40,401 nt of DNA from JAULZV01 sp964401885 (GTDB taxonomy: Bacteria > Patescibacteriota > Minisyncoccia > Phycocordibacterales > JAACPR01). Of this stretch, positions 24,873 through 33,531 are shown in pieces (within the stretch, counting starts at the first letter, position 1; each line of letters starts with the position of its first letter). The notes beneath the pieces are model-generated. The model was not told the DNA's origin. It saw nothing but the letters and a program-made list of their open reading frames with translations, and did no database searches. A program made the position numbers and the translations under genes. The stretch covers positions 1-40,401 of the forward strand of contig CAYOAC010000005.1 of assembly GCA_964401885.1 (NCBI GenBank), read 5' to 3'.

Positions 24873-25949
24873 ATGATTTTAGATGTAGTAAAAATATTAC
24901 TCCCAGCCGTAGCGGGATTTTTAATAGGAATAGGAATTACTCCGACAATTACAGATTATTTATACAAAAATAAAATGTGGAAAAAGAAAGTTAAGTCTGT
25001 CACAGTAGATGGTAGAGAAGCCACAGTCTTTATGTCTCTTCATAAGGAAAATGAAATAAATACACCAAGAATGGGTGGTTCAATTATATGGATATCAGCT
25101 TTTATCACAGCTTTTATTTTCTGGTTTTTGGCTAAAATAACACATTTAAATTCCTTTGTTTTACTTGAGTTTATTAGTCGAAATCAAACATGGATTCCTT
25201 TCTGTACACTCCTTCTTGGCGCAATGGTTGGACTTGTTGATGATTTAATGGAAATTAAGGGCTCTACAGACCAAAAAGCAGGAGGTCTTTCGGCCAAAAA
25301 ACGCCTTCTATTCGTCGCAATAGTGGCTTCAGCTATAGGAACATGGTTTTACTCAAAACTCGAAATTTCAGAGGTATTTTTGCCCTTAATTGGATATTTT
25401 GATTTGGGAATTTTATTTATTCCTTTCTTAGTATTGGCCATGATATTTATTTATTCAGGCGGTGTAATTGACGGGGTAGATGGACTCGCTGGCGGAGTGT
25501 TTGCAATTATGTTTGGTGCTTACAGTATTATTGCATATTCAAACAACCAAGTTGATCTTGCGGCTTTTTGTGCTTTGATGGTTGGTAGTATTTTGGCTTT
25601 TCTGTGGTTCAACATTCCACCTGCCAGATTTTATATGTCAGAAACAGGTTCAATGGCTTTAACAATTACACTAACAACTGTTGCATTAATGACTGATAAA
25701 CTTGGAGACGGAACAGGCTTATTTGTTTTACCTATTATTGCTCTTCCACTTGTTCTAACAGTTTTTTCAGTCATGATTCAACTTGCATCAAAAAAACTTC
25801 GAAATGGCAAAAAAATATTTCTTTCAACACCGATTCACCATCATTTTGAAGCACTTGGTTGGCCATCATATAAGGTAACAATGAGGTATTGGATTTTTTC
25901 TGTTATATCAGCAACACTTGGAGTCATTATAAGTATAATTTTGAAATAA
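24873..25949 (+). CDS. mraY: Phospho-N-acetylmuramoyl-pentapeptide transferase MraY
   Basis: Moves phospho-MurNAc-pentapeptide from UDP to undecaprenyl phosphate, making lipid I in the inner membrane. It has 358 residues and about ten membrane segments. The family motifs are complete: GLVDDLME with the Mg-binding Asp pair, KRLLF, SGGVIDGVDGLAGG, MSETGSMALT and the histidine loop TPIHHHFEALGW. The ftsW gene begins 2 nt later, so the two are co-transcribed; murG lies 3.8 kb downstream. Confidence 0.96.
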   Translation: MILDVVKILLPAVAGFLIGIGITPTITDYLYKNKMWKKKVKSVTVDGREATVFMSLHKENEINTPRMGGSIIWISAFITAFIFWFLAKITHLNSFVLLEFISRNQTWIPFCTLLLGAMVGLVDDLMEIKGSTDQKAGGLSAKKRLLFVAIVASAIGTWFYSKLEISEVFLPLIGYFDLGILFIPFLVLAMIFIYSGGVIDGVDGLAGGVFAIMFGAYSIIAYSNNQVDLAAFCALMVGSILAFLWFNIPPARFYMSETGSMALTITLTTVALMTDKLGDGTGLFVLPIIALPLVLTVFSVMIQLASKKLRNGKKIFLSTPIHHHFEALGWPSYKVTMRYWIFSVISATLGVIISIILK

Positions 25950-25951
25950 AA

Positions 25952-27049
25952 ATGATAGATAGAAAAATTGATAAATTATTTTTATTTTTATCATTAGGTT
26001 TAATTGTTTTAGGAATTTTTATATTTTATTCTGCAGTTTTAGGTTTTGCTTCAAGACAAAATTTAGAATATTCTGGTTTAATTTTTAATCAACTTGTAAT
26101 CGGTCTTTTTGCAGGATCATTAATTGCTTTTATATTATTTTCTGTAAGATATAAATTTTTAAAAAAAATATCTCCTTGGGTTTTTTTATTTTCTATAGTT
26201 TCTCTATTTTTGGTTTTTATACCGGGATTGGGTTATGGATATAATGGCGCAAATAGGTGGATTAGTATTTTTGGAATGTCTTTCCAACCAATTGAATTTG
26301 TTAAGATTTCCAGTATTATATTTTTTTCTGCATGGATATCTAAGTTTCAAAAAAGAAATGAAAGTACAAGATTTGGCATCTTTTCACTTGCGGTTATTGT
26401 ATTAGTAGCGGCAATTCCTCTTATATTACAACCGGATTTTGACGCAATTATTTTAATTGCTATTCCACTTATTGCTATATTATTAGTATCTAATGCCCCT
26501 ATTAAACAAGTAATTATTTTTGGTTCTATTGGAATAGTTCTCACACTAGGAGTTGGATTATCTATCGATCATGTTCGTTCGAGAGCCTTGTCGTTTCTAG
26601 ATACAGAAAGTAATTCTAGGGGGTCAAATTTTCAAATACAACAGTCACTTATAGCAGTTGGTTCTGGAGAATTTTTAGGAAAAGGTTATGGAAGAAGTGT
26701 TCAAAAATTTAAATATCTTCCAGAACCAGCGGGGGATTCTATTTTTGCAGTTTATGCAGAAGAAATGGGTTTTATTGGTTGTGTGTTTTTAATTATTTTA
26801 TATACAGCTTGGGCACTAAGGGGTTACAAATTAGCAACCTTAATGAAAGATAATTTTTCAAAATATTTTATAACAGGATCTATAACACTCATAATTACAC
26901 AAAGTTTTATAAATATGTCTTCTATGCTTGGAATATTGCCCATGGTAGGTATGCCTCTTGTATTCGTCAGTCAAGGCGGAACTGCCTTAATGATAAATCT
27001 TTGTATTCTGGCAATAATATTAGACATGTCCACTAGTGCAAAATCTTAG
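25952..27049 (+). CDS. ftsW: FtsW/RodA-family peptidoglycan polymerase
   Basis: A SEDS glycosyltransferase that polymerises lipid II. It has 365 residues from the ATG at 25952 and about ten membrane segments. Motifs: NRWISIFGMSFQPIEFVKI, GRSVQKFKYLPEPAGDSIFAVYAEEMGFIG and the ending SSMLGILPMVGMPLVFVSQGG. Position between mraY and murG favours FtsW (division) over RodA (elongation), but the sequence alone does not settle it. An open frame continues 63 nt further upstream inside mraY, which I reject because the ATG 2 nt after mraY fits the family start. Confidence 0.92.
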   Translation: MIDRKIDKLFLFLSLGLIVLGIFIFYSAVLGFASRQNLEYSGLIFNQLVIGLFAGSLIAFILFSVRYKFLKKISPWVFLFSIVSLFLVFIPGLGYGYNGANRWISIFGMSFQPIEFVKISSIIFFSAWISKFQKRNESTRFGIFSLAVIVLVAAIPLILQPDFDAIILIAIPLIAILLVSNAPIKQVIIFGSIGIVLTLGVGLSIDHVRSRALSFLDTESNSRGSNFQIQQSLIAVGSGEFLGKGYGRSVQKFKYLPEPAGDSIFAVYAEEMGFIGCVFLIILYTAWALRGYKLATLMKDNFSKYFITGSITLIITQSFINMSSMLGILPMVGMPLVFVSQGGTALMINLCILAIILDMSTSAKS

Positions 27050-27057
27050 ACCGGAGT

Positions 27058-27063
27058 TATACT
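27058..27063 (+). promoter_or_regulatory. -10 box for the CapA-like gene
   Basis: TATACT ends 8 nt before the ATG at 27072. Confidence 0.55.
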
Positions 27064-27071
27064 TATTTTAT

Positions 27072-28054
27072 ATGACAAAGAAAAAAGAATATTTTGTAAT
27101 TCTNNNNNNNNNNTAACCTTTTCTATTGCTATTCCGATAATAACTTATGCTTTTTATTCTGATTTATTAATCAAAAATTATCCTGAGCAAGAATTTTACA
27201 CATCTTCTTTTATAAAAAAAGAAAAGAAAATAATTGAACCTATTTCTATATTATTTTTGGGAGACATAATGTTAGATAGATCAATAAGAAAAGATGGTGA
27301 GCAGTACGGATATGCTAATTTATTTTCATGTTTAAAAGATGATTTTTCAAAATATAATGAAGTTATAGGAAATCTTGAAGGAACTGTTACAAATTTTGAA
27401 TCAGTTAGTAAAGATGCTCCGTATGAATCTCCTCAAAGTTTTAGATTCACCTTTGACCCAATAGCAGTTCAGTCTTTAAAAGATATCGGACTTTCTATCG
27501 TATCAATTGCAAACAATCATATACAAGATTTTGGTGATGATGGCATTAATCAAACTATAAAAAATATTACAGAAATGAATATTTTAAATTTTGGAGATCC
27601 CAGAAAAAATGTTCAAAGATATATAATAAAAAATATTAATGAAACAAATATTGCCTTCATTCCTTATAACGAATTTTTTGGCACAAAAGAAGAAGTGTTG
27701 GAAGATTTAAAAAACACACAAGATATTTCTGATATTCAAATTATTTTTGCACATTGGGGAAGTGAATATGTTCCACCAAGGAAGGATGTAAAAAATCTTG
27801 CGTATAATTTTATAGATGAAGGAGCTGATTTAATAATAGGCGGACACCCGCACATAGTTCAAGAAGATGAAGAATACAAAGGAGTAAAAATTTATTATTC
27901 ATTAGGAAATTTTATTTTTGATCAATATTGGGAAGATGTTGTAAAAAACGGGGAAGCTATCTCTATTTCAATTTTGGATAAAAAAATAATTAATCAAGAA
28001 AAATTATACTCAGAAAGTAAAAGACATGGAGGAACATGTTTTAAAAAATCATAA
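27072..28054 (+). CDS. CapA-family protein, interrupted by an assembly gap
   Basis: A metallophosphatase-like protein of the CapA type (poly-gamma-glutamate or capsule synthesis family; the biochemical role is poorly known). It starts MTKKKEYFVIL, then the ten N. After the gap the frame continues through a hydrophobic segment (TFSIAIPIITYAFY) into the domain: LFLGDIMLDRS, VIGNLEGTVTN, SIANNHIQDFGDDGI, FAHWGSEYVPP and GGHPHIVQ, and a STREAM of conserved residues ending SLGNFIFDQYW. The pieces before and after the N run are in different frames if the gap is exactly ten bases, so the true gap length must differ. The protein is predicted to be membrane-anchored with its domain outside. Confidence 0.85.
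27104..27113. other. Assembly gap (ten N)
   Basis: A placeholder run of N inside the CapA-like gene. The reading frames on its two sides do not agree with a 10-nt length (27072 and the downstream frame differ by 2 modulo 3), so the real size is unknown. Confidence 0.98.
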
Positions 28055-28072
28055 TTACAATAAAATTTAAAA

Positions 28073-28095
28073 GCCGACAACTATTCGTTGTCGGC
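28073..28095 (-). terminator. Terminator of the minus-strand orphan gene
   Basis: An 8-bp stem (GCCGACAA with TTGTCGGC) and 7-nt loop. The T run (TTTT) follows on the minus strand only, so it mainly serves the gene at 28113-28634. Confidence 0.7.
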
Positions 28096-28112
28096 AAATC
28101 CATAAAATCAAA

Positions 28113-28634
28113 CTACACCTGAGTAGATTTTGGGATCATAGTAACTTGATCAGGGTTCCTGATCCAATTCAAAATAATGCTAAGATTTTGAATCCAATTG
28201 GAGACAATTAAAAGTGTATTCCATTTTGGTTCTTCACCGTAAGACAGTTTGGCAAGAACATCTTGCTGGAAGATATGAAGTCTTTCGGCATCGCACCCAA
28301 TCAATATTTTGAGTCTTGTCCGAGGAAGAGTGATCAAATATTCTAAATCAGAAGAAATGATAACTTGAAAATCTGAAACGGTTCTTTCTTCAGAAAAAAT
28401 CAAACATTCAGGAAGAATTCCTGTCTTTTCAAAAAAACCGCTAACTTCCAAGAGCAGCCTTACCATCTGTTCAGTTTTGGGGTGCCCACAAAAAATGAAA
28501 ATATTTTGAGGGTCTGCTATTTGAGTTATTTGAGCAATACTTTCAAAAGCATTTTCCAAAACTTTTTCTCCCAAAAATATAGGGCCGAACAAATCAATAC
28601 AAACATGGGTAGAAACAAGAGATGATGGTTTCAT
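28113..28634 (-). CDS. Orphan protein of 173 residues
   Basis: I do not recognise it. It is a soluble alpha/beta-looking protein with no signal peptide. One stretch, IFIFCGHPKTEQMVRLLLEV, resembles the second histidine region of the phosphoglycerate-mutase/histidine-phosphatase fold (normally xGHxPTxxxL), but the first RHG motif is lacking, so that is only a faint hint. The gene is GC-richer than its neighbours, points against them, and has a full promoter with a 5' leader of about 25 nt. It sits between CapA-like and tspO and interrupts an otherwise plus-strand run. Confidence 0.6.
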   Translation of the reverse strand: MKPSSLVSTHVCIDLFGPIFLGEKVLENAFESIAQITQIADPQNIFIFCGHPKTEQMVRLLLEVSGFFEKTGILPECLIFSEERTVSDFQVIISSDLEYLITLPRTRLKILIGCDAERLHIFQQDVLAKLSYGEEPKWNTLLIVSNWIQNLSIILNWIRNPDQVTMIPKSTQV

Positions 28635-28662
28635 TTTTATTGAGGATCTGGTTCAAAGTTTG

Positions 28663-28690
28663 ATTATATATCTTTTTAATATTTTGTAAA
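28663..28690 (-). promoter_or_regulatory. Promoter of the orphan gene at 28113-28634
   Basis: On the minus strand: TTTACA (plus 28685-28690), 16-nt spacer, TATAAT (plus 28663-28668), then a leader of about 25 nt to the ATG. Confidence 0.65.
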
Positions 28691-28708
28691 TAATTTAGAT
28701 TTGCGTGT

Positions 28709-28714
28709 TATAAT
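28709..28714 (+). promoter_or_regulatory. tspO -10 box, predicted leaderless
   Basis: TATAAT ends 6 nt before the ATG at 28721. It is back to back with the promoter of the minus-strand orphan gene. Confidence 0.7.
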
Positions 28715-28720
28715 TCTAGT

Positions 28721-29116
28721 ATGAACACATATAACTGGTACTCTCAATTAATAAGACCAACCTGGGCACCTCCATCATGGATTTTTGGACCAGTATGGAC
28801 AGTGCTTTACTTACTTATAGCTTTTTCTTTTGGAAAAGTATTTTTGATGTTTTTTAAAAAACAAATTCCATTTATGGTTCTTTTACCTTTTATATTAAAT
28901 TTATTTTTCAATTTTATTTTTACGCCAATACAATTTGGTTTACAAAATAATCTTCTAGCATGGATAGATATAATTTTAGTTTTAGCAACTTTAATATGGT
29001 CCATGACAGTAATATACAAATATGAAAAATGGATATCCTATATACAAATTCCATATTTATTATGGGTTTCATTTGCAACCATATTGCAAACTACAATAAC
29101 TTATTTAAATCTCTAA
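28721..29116 (+). CDS. TspO/MBR family membrane protein
   Basis: A five-helix membrane protein of 131 residues. Known TspO proteins bind porphyrins and other ligands and have a stress or signalling role. The family pattern is clear: WYSQLIRPTWAPPSWIFGPVWTVLYLLIA in the first part, then LNLFFNFIFTPIQFGLQNNLLAW and LLWVSFATILQTTI. The conserved W-rich ligand loop is kept. No porphyrin genes are visible nearby, so the ligand here is unknown. Its 3' end is 31 nt before the YgjP-type gene. Confidence 0.9.
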   Translation: MNTYNWYSQLIRPTWAPPSWIFGPVWTVLYLLIAFSFGKVFLMFFKKQIPFMVLLPFILNLFFNFIFTPIQFGLQNNLLAWIDIILVLATLIWSMTVIYKYEKWISYIQIPYLLWVSFATILQTTITYLNL

Positions 29117-29147
29117 AATTAATCTTAGAGTCGATTATCCCTAATTT

Positions 29148-29696
29148 ATGTTTGGCAGAAAAAAAACAGATATTCCTTATACTCTCAAAAGATATAAGAA
29201 TTCAAAATCGCTCAAGTTAAGAATTAAATCTTCCGGAGAATTGTTAGTTACTTCACCTAAAAGATTATCTATTTCTTACATAAATAATTTTATTGCGGAA
29301 AAATCAGAATGGATAATTGAAAAATTAGAATATTTCAATTCTCTTCCACAACCAAATATAAGAGTAAAAAAAGGAGATTATAAAAAATATAAAGAACAAG
29401 CAAGGACTATTGTTCAAGAAAAAATAAAAAATATAAATTCTTACTATAAATTTTCTTTTAATAAAATTTCAATAAGAAATCAAAAAACAAGATGGGGGAG
29501 TTGCTCTAATAAGAAGAATTTAAATTTCAATTATAAAATAGCATTATTACCAGATCATTTAGCTCAATACATTGTTATACACGAGCTTTGTCATTTAAAA
29601 GAAATGAATCATGGTCCTAATTTTTGGAATCTTGTATCAAAAACAATGCCTGAATATAAAAAAATAAGAAGAGAATTAAAAGAATTTAAGATTTAG
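29148..29696 (+). CDS. YgjP/SprT-like metal-dependent hydrolase
   Basis: A 182-residue zinc metalloprotease-like protein (DUF45/M48-related). The metal motif HELCHLKEMNH is complete: two histidines and the catalytic glutamate, with a third histidine further on. A typical N-terminal part (RIKSSGELLVTSPKRLS) and NQKTRWGSCSNKKNLNFNY precede it. Substrate unknown. It is closed by a GC-rich terminator. Confidence 0.88.
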   Translation: MFGRKKTDIPYTLKRYKNSKSLKLRIKSSGELLVTSPKRLSISYINNFIAEKSEWIIEKLEYFNSLPQPNIRVKKGDYKKYKEQARTIVQEKIKNINSYYKFSFNKISIRNQKTRWGSCSNKKNLNFNYKIALLPDHLAQYIVIHELCHLKEMNHGPNFWNLVSKTMPEYKKIRRELKEFKI

Positions 29697-29698
29697 AT

Positions 29699-29729
29699 AA
29701 AAGCGCGGCCCCGCAGGGGCCGCGCTTTT
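29699..29729. terminator. GC-rich terminator, copy A of a repeated hairpin
   Basis: A perfect 14-bp stem (AAAAGCGCGGCCCC and complement) with loop GCA. The A and T ends make it usable in both directions. The same arms recur at 38642-38672. Confidence 0.9.
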
Positions 29730-29750
29730 ATAAATTCCCAAAAAATATAG

Positions 29751-29756
29751 TATAAT
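29751..29756 (+). promoter_or_regulatory. murG -10 box, predicted leaderless
   Basis: TATAAT ends 6 nt before the murG ATG at 29763. Confidence 0.7.
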
Positions 29757-29762
29757 CTCTGT

Positions 29763-30890
29763 ATGAAAATTGTATTTACAGGAGGACAAACAGGTGGACA
29801 TTTTTATCCAATTATTTCTATTGCTCAAGAACTTAGAAAAATTATTAAAGAGGAACATTTGATAGAGCCTAGTATGTATTTTATGGCTCCAGCTCCATAT
29901 AATAATGGGATACTTTTTGACAACAATATCTTATACAAAAAAGTAATGTCTGGTAAACAACGCATCTATCCTTCTTTTTTAAATTTCATAGATAAATTCA
30001 AAATAGGTTTTGGGATATTAGAAGCTATTTTTAAACTATTTTGGATTTATCCAGATGTTGTATTTAGCAAGGGTGGTTACGGAAGTGTCCCTGTTGTTTT
30101 TGCTGCAAAATTTTTAAGGATTCCAATAATAATTCATGAATCAGATAGTGCGCCAGGAAGGGCCAATATCTGGGCGAGCAAATTTGCAGATAAAATTGCA
30201 ATTTCGTATCCTGATGCAGCTCATTATTTTGATAGTAAAAAAGTAGCATGGACAGGTAATCCGATAAGAGATGAAATAAAAAGACCTGTTTTATCTGGTG
30301 CTCATGAATTTTTAAAATTCGATCCAAAAGTAAAAACCATACTAATTTTGGGGGGTTCTCAAGGTGCACAAATCATAAATAACATTATTATAGACACAAT
30401 CCCAACACTAATAAATGATTATCAAGTAATTCATCAAACCGGAAAAAACAATTATAAGGAAGTTAAAGAAACAGCTGAGTTGTTAATTAAAACACATCCA
30501 AATTCAGACAGATATGTTTGTTTCCCATATTTAAATGATGTAGCAATGAAAATGTCGGCTGGTGCATGTGATCTAGTTATCTCAAGAGCAGGATCAACTA
30601 TTTTTGAAATTGCCTCTTGGAATAAGCCAAGTATCTTGATTCCAATTACAGAAACAAATAATGATCATCAAAGAAAGAATGCTTATTATTATGCTCATTC
30701 TGGATCATGTATAGTTATTGAAGAAAACAATTTAACACCAGAAATTTTTTTGGCAGAAATAAATAGATTATTTGCAAGACCAGATTTAATGGAGGAGATG
30801 ATAGAAAGTACTAAACAATTTTCAAAAACGGATGCAGGACATTTAATTGCAAGACAAATTATAGACACCCTTATTTCTCATGAAAAATAA
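29763..30890 (+). CDS. murG: UDP-GlcNAc lipid I transferase MurG
   Basis: Adds GlcNAc to lipid I to make lipid II on the inner face of the membrane. It has 375 residues in two Rossmann-like domains: FTGGQTGGHFYPIISIAQEL, the acceptor-side block VVFSKGGYGSVPVVFAAKF and HESDSAPGRANIWASKFA, then LILGGSQGAQIIN and the nucleotide-sugar site SRAGSTIFEIASWNKPSILIP and NDHQRKNAYY. Follows MraY in the pathway. It overlaps the M23 gene by 11 nt. Confidence 0.95.
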   Translation: MKIVFTGGQTGGHFYPIISIAQELRKIIKEEHLIEPSMYFMAPAPYNNGILFDNNILYKKVMSGKQRIYPSFLNFIDKFKIGFGILEAIFKLFWIYPDVVFSKGGYGSVPVVFAAKFLRIPIIIHESDSAPGRANIWASKFADKIAISYPDAAHYFDSKKVAWTGNPIRDEIKRPVLSGAHEFLKFDPKVKTILILGGSQGAQIINNIIIDTIPTLINDYQVIHQTGKNNYKEVKETAELLIKTHPNSDRYVCFPYLNDVAMKMSAGACDLVISRAGSTIFEIASWNKPSILIPITETNNDHQRKNAYYYAHSGSCIVIEENNLTPEIFLAEINRLFARPDLMEEMIESTKQFSKTDAGHLIARQIIDTLISHEK

Positions 30891-32193
30891 ATTATATTCA
30901 ATCAATACAATATTTTTATTAGCACTATTTTTATGTTCTTTTTTTACATATAAAATATTAGAAGCAGAAACAGTTGATGAATTAAATAAAAAAATAGATT
31001 CTTATGAAGAAAAAATTAAAGCAATTGATAAAGAAATCGAAGAACAAAGAAAACTGATTCAAAATACTTCAGCCAAAGCAGGAGAAATTCAAATCCAAAT
31101 TAATTCTTTAAATGCCACCAAAAATAAACTAAGCAAAGATATATCTCGAACCCAAGATGTAATCAAAAAAACCGAATTAACAATTCAAAAACTTGATATT
31201 GAAATAACAGATAAACAGCATAAAGCTGATCAACTTCAAAAAGGTTTATCTCAATCAATGAGAAGCCTTCAAAAAAGTTCTGATTCTTCAATTTTAGAAA
31301 TTATTTTTAACACTGAATCAGTATCTGATTTTTTTGCTCAGGTAGTTGAAATACAAAAATTTAAAGAAAAACTTATAGATAAAAAATATGAACTTCTTAA
31401 TATAAATCGTGAACTCAGCGAGAAAAAAACTTCAGAAGAACAATCTAAAGAAGAGATGGAGAAAGAAAAAAAAATTCTAGCAAGCCAACATGAATCAGTC
31501 TTATCTACTGCAAAAGAAAAAAATAATTTACTCTCCTCAACAAAAGGTGAACAATTAAAATACGAACAACTTTTAAAAGAGAAACAAGCTCAAAGACAAC
31601 AATTTGAAACTTTAGTGAGAGATATCGAATCAAAAATTAAAATTTTAATTGATCCAACCTCTTATCCTGAAGCAAAGAAAGGGATTCTTGCGTGGCCACT
31701 TTCAAACATTATTATAACCCAACAATTTGGAGGTTCTGATTTTGCCAAAAATAACCCTGGTATTTATGGTCGTCCATATCATCCTGGTACAGATTTTGGA
31801 ACACCCATAGGTTCAAAAGTAATGTCAGTATCTGGTGGAACGATTAGAGATTTTGGAAATACAGATGCCTTTCCTGGTTGTTATGCATGGGGAAGATGGA
31901 TACTTGTTGATCATGATAATGGACTATCTAGTCTGTATGCCCATCTTTCAAGCATTCTTGTTGAAAGAGGACAAAAAGTAGATAGTGGGGAAGTTATTGC
32001 TCTTTCAGGTAATAGTGGAATAAGTACCGGTCCTCATCTTCATTTAACCATTTATGCCTCTCAGGGCGTTAAAACAGGCAAATATGGCACATACAAGCCC
32101 GGAGGAACTGGTTGTGCTGCAACTGATGCCACAGGGCCCTTTGCTGATTTAAGCGCATATTTTGACCCAATGAGCTATTTACCTAGTTTGTAA
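30880..32193 (+). CDS. M23 peptidase with coiled coil (EnvC/NlpD-like)
   Basis: A secreted LytM-type protein: signal anchor (about 8-28), a long coiled coil (about 32-125 and 155-250) and a C-terminal peptidase domain. The zinc ligands are present: H301 and D305 in YHPGTDFG, and H386-L-H388, with H355 in LYAHL. It can therefore be an active peptidoglycan peptidase, not just an EnvC-type activator. A C-terminal insertion with GYAWGRWILV-like and GGTGCAATD stretches is specific to this copy. It starts 11 nt inside murG, so the two are coupled. Confidence 0.9.
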   Translation: MKNKLYSINTIFLLALFLCSFFTYKILEAETVDELNKKIDSYEEKIKAIDKEIEEQRKLIQNTSAKAGEIQIQINSLNATKNKLSKDISRTQDVIKKTELTIQKLDIEITDKQHKADQLQKGLSQSMRSLQKSSDSSILEIIFNTESVSDFFAQVVEIQKFKEKLIDKKYELLNINRELSEKKTSEEQSKEEMEKEKKILASQHESVLSTAKEKNNLLSSTKGEQLKYEQLLKEKQAQRQQFETLVRDIESKIKILIDPTSYPEAKKGILAWPLSNIIITQQFGGSDFAKNNPGIYGRPYHPGTDFGTPIGSKVMSVSGGTIRDFGNTDAFPGCYAWGRWILVDHDNGLSSLYAHLSSILVERGQKVDSGEVIALSGNSGISTGPHLHLTIYASQGVKTGKYGTYKPGGTGCAATDATGPFADLSAYFDPMSYLPSL

Positions 32194-32237
32194 ACGACTA
32201 TTACATTATAAGGGTGCCAATATTTAAATTAACCAAT

Positions 32238-32266
32238 TTGACATGAATTTAAATATTATGTAATGT
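32238..32266 (+). promoter_or_regulatory. Promoter of the orphan gene at 32399
   Basis: TTGACA (32238-32243), 17-nt spacer, TAATGT (32261-32266). It gives a long leader of about 125 nt, which contains the hairpin at 32296-32346. Confidence 0.6.
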
Positions 32267-32295
32267 CATGTTAAATATTTGTTCATTAAAATATC

Positions 32296-32346
32296 ATCGT
32301 CCCAGTTATAAATATACAATCTTTGCGTATTTATAACTGGGACGAT
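32296..32346 (+). promoter_or_regulatory. 19-bp perfect stem in a 5' leader
   Basis: Arms 32296-32314 and 32328-32346 pair perfectly, with a 13-nt loop. No T run follows, so it is not an ordinary terminator. A structured leader, RNA-stability element or protein site upstream of the orphan gene is likely. Confidence 0.6.
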
Positions 32347-32398
32347 AGCTTTGCTTTATTGTCGCCAGTGTTTAAAATCAAAAACAAAATACTCAGTT

Positions 32399-33169
32399 AT
32401 GAAAGTGAAGAAAAAGTTTATTGTATTCCCTGGACAACTTGGATTTGTCGTTTATGGTCTTGGGGCTGGAGTTAATTTTTGCAAATTCCGAAATCAACCC
32501 CTTGCAGATTTTTTATCTGAACTCGAGGAGAAGTTACTCAAAATACGAGATCGCTTAAATCTTGATTTTGAGAAACTCGATATATTCAATCTCAACAAAC
32601 CTTCAAACCAAGTCATCATTAGGCGCTTTCTTGAAACAGCTTCTTGGGCATATGCGCTTTGTGTTGAACTTGTACCATTTCAAAGAGATTGTGTTCATGG
32701 TCTGACCAATCCATTAAGATCTTTATATCTTGAAAAACTCGAAGAAATTCAAGTCAAATGTTTTGCTGCGGCACACATATTTGGTAATCCAGATCAACAA
32801 ATTGTGGGTTTAAGAGGTCTTCTCACAGACTTTGAACTCAACGGCGGAATAAGTCCTAAAGGTGGTGTAGGTAATGGTTTTTACACATCTCTTCTCGATT
32901 ACTTTTTAGGATATTTCATCCACCCCAAAAGGGAACCCGTCCTTTATCAAAGATTTGGTGAACTTATTGAAGGTCTTGCGACACTAGCAAAAAAGAAATA
33001 CCCTCGAATTTGTGGACGTCTTGCAATATCGATTCGGGAGAAAATTACTTCAACCGATTTTGGTTTTGGAAATACACATGTTTCATCTACAGCCGAAACA
33101 GAGCTTCTTGCCAAATTGCGAATGATCTCTGATTCACTTGAGAGTACCAAACTCGAAAAAATCGGATAA
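32399..33169 (+). CDS. Orphan protein of 256 residues
   Basis: I do not recognise it. It is a soluble, helical protein beginning MKVKKKFIVFPGQLGFVVYG, with several paired Cys and His but no known catalytic motif. I chose the ATG at 32399 over an open TTG at 32351, because the latter lies next to the leader hairpin. The gene is GC-richer than its neighbours, has its own promoter with a long structured leader, and ends in a strong terminator, so it is a self-contained accessory unit. Confidence 0.6.
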   Translation: MKVKKKFIVFPGQLGFVVYGLGAGVNFCKFRNQPLADFLSELEEKLLKIRDRLNLDFEKLDIFNLNKPSNQVIIRRFLETASWAYALCVELVPFQRDCVHGLTNPLRSLYLEKLEEIQVKCFAAAHIFGNPDQQIVGLRGLLTDFELNGGISPKGGVGNGFYTSLLDYFLGYFIHPKREPVLYQRFGELIEGLATLAKKKYPRICGRLAISIREKITSTDFGFGNTHVSSTAETELLAKLRMISDSLESTKLEKIG

Positions 33170-33190
33170 TATTTTGTTCCAATTTATTTC

Positions 33191-33224
33191 AACCCAATCA
33201 TTTAAAAAAACGATTGGGTTTTTT
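33191..33224 (+). terminator. Terminator of the orphan gene at 32399
   Basis: Stem AACCCAATC with GATTGGGTT (33191-33199, 33212-33220), and a T run to 33224. Confidence 0.85.
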
Positions 33225-33255
33225 AAATATAATTATTTATTTTTAACTTAAACTA

Positions 33256-33285
33256 TTGACAATACTGTATTATAGTGTATATTAT
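33256..33285 (+). promoter_or_regulatory. Promoter of a short transcription unit
   Basis: TTGACA (33256-33261), then either TATATT (33278-33283, 16-nt spacer) or TATTAT (33280-33285, 18-nt spacer). Predicted start near 33290. Confidence 0.7.
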
Positions 33286-33355
33286 GTTCTGTTCAGCCAA
33301 ATTAAGACGTTCAATAGTTGTCGTTGCAATTTACTGAAGAATCAAAGCACATCCA

Positions 33356-33466
33356 ATGATCATCGTCGTCATTAACAGAAACCGATCGTGTAGGCCCGAA
33401 GAAATCAAAAACCTCGGCTACCTCAAAAACCCCTCCGCTGGCAACAAGTTTCGAAAGAACAATTGA
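33356..33466 (+). CDS. Possible 36-residue ORF, perhaps frameshifted
   Basis: A short frame with biased, C-ending codons (ATC, GTC, AAC, CTC, TAC) like the porin-like gene and unlike the AT-rich neighbours. It has no recognisable family and no clear Shine-Dalgarno. Its extension in the next frame is discussed with the surrounding transcript. It may be chance. Confidence 0.35.
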   Translation: MIIVVINRNRSCRPEEIKNLGYLKNPSAGNKFRKNN

Positions 33467-33531
33467 TCCAGCACATCAGTACAAAACAATAAGAAAATGG
33501 CCCCGTATATCAGACTACCGCCGTAAGACAC

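Noticed and set aside
28113..28634. Histidine phosphatase
   Set aside because: Only a GHPKTEQ-like stretch fits; the defining RHG motif is missing, so I keep it as an orphan.
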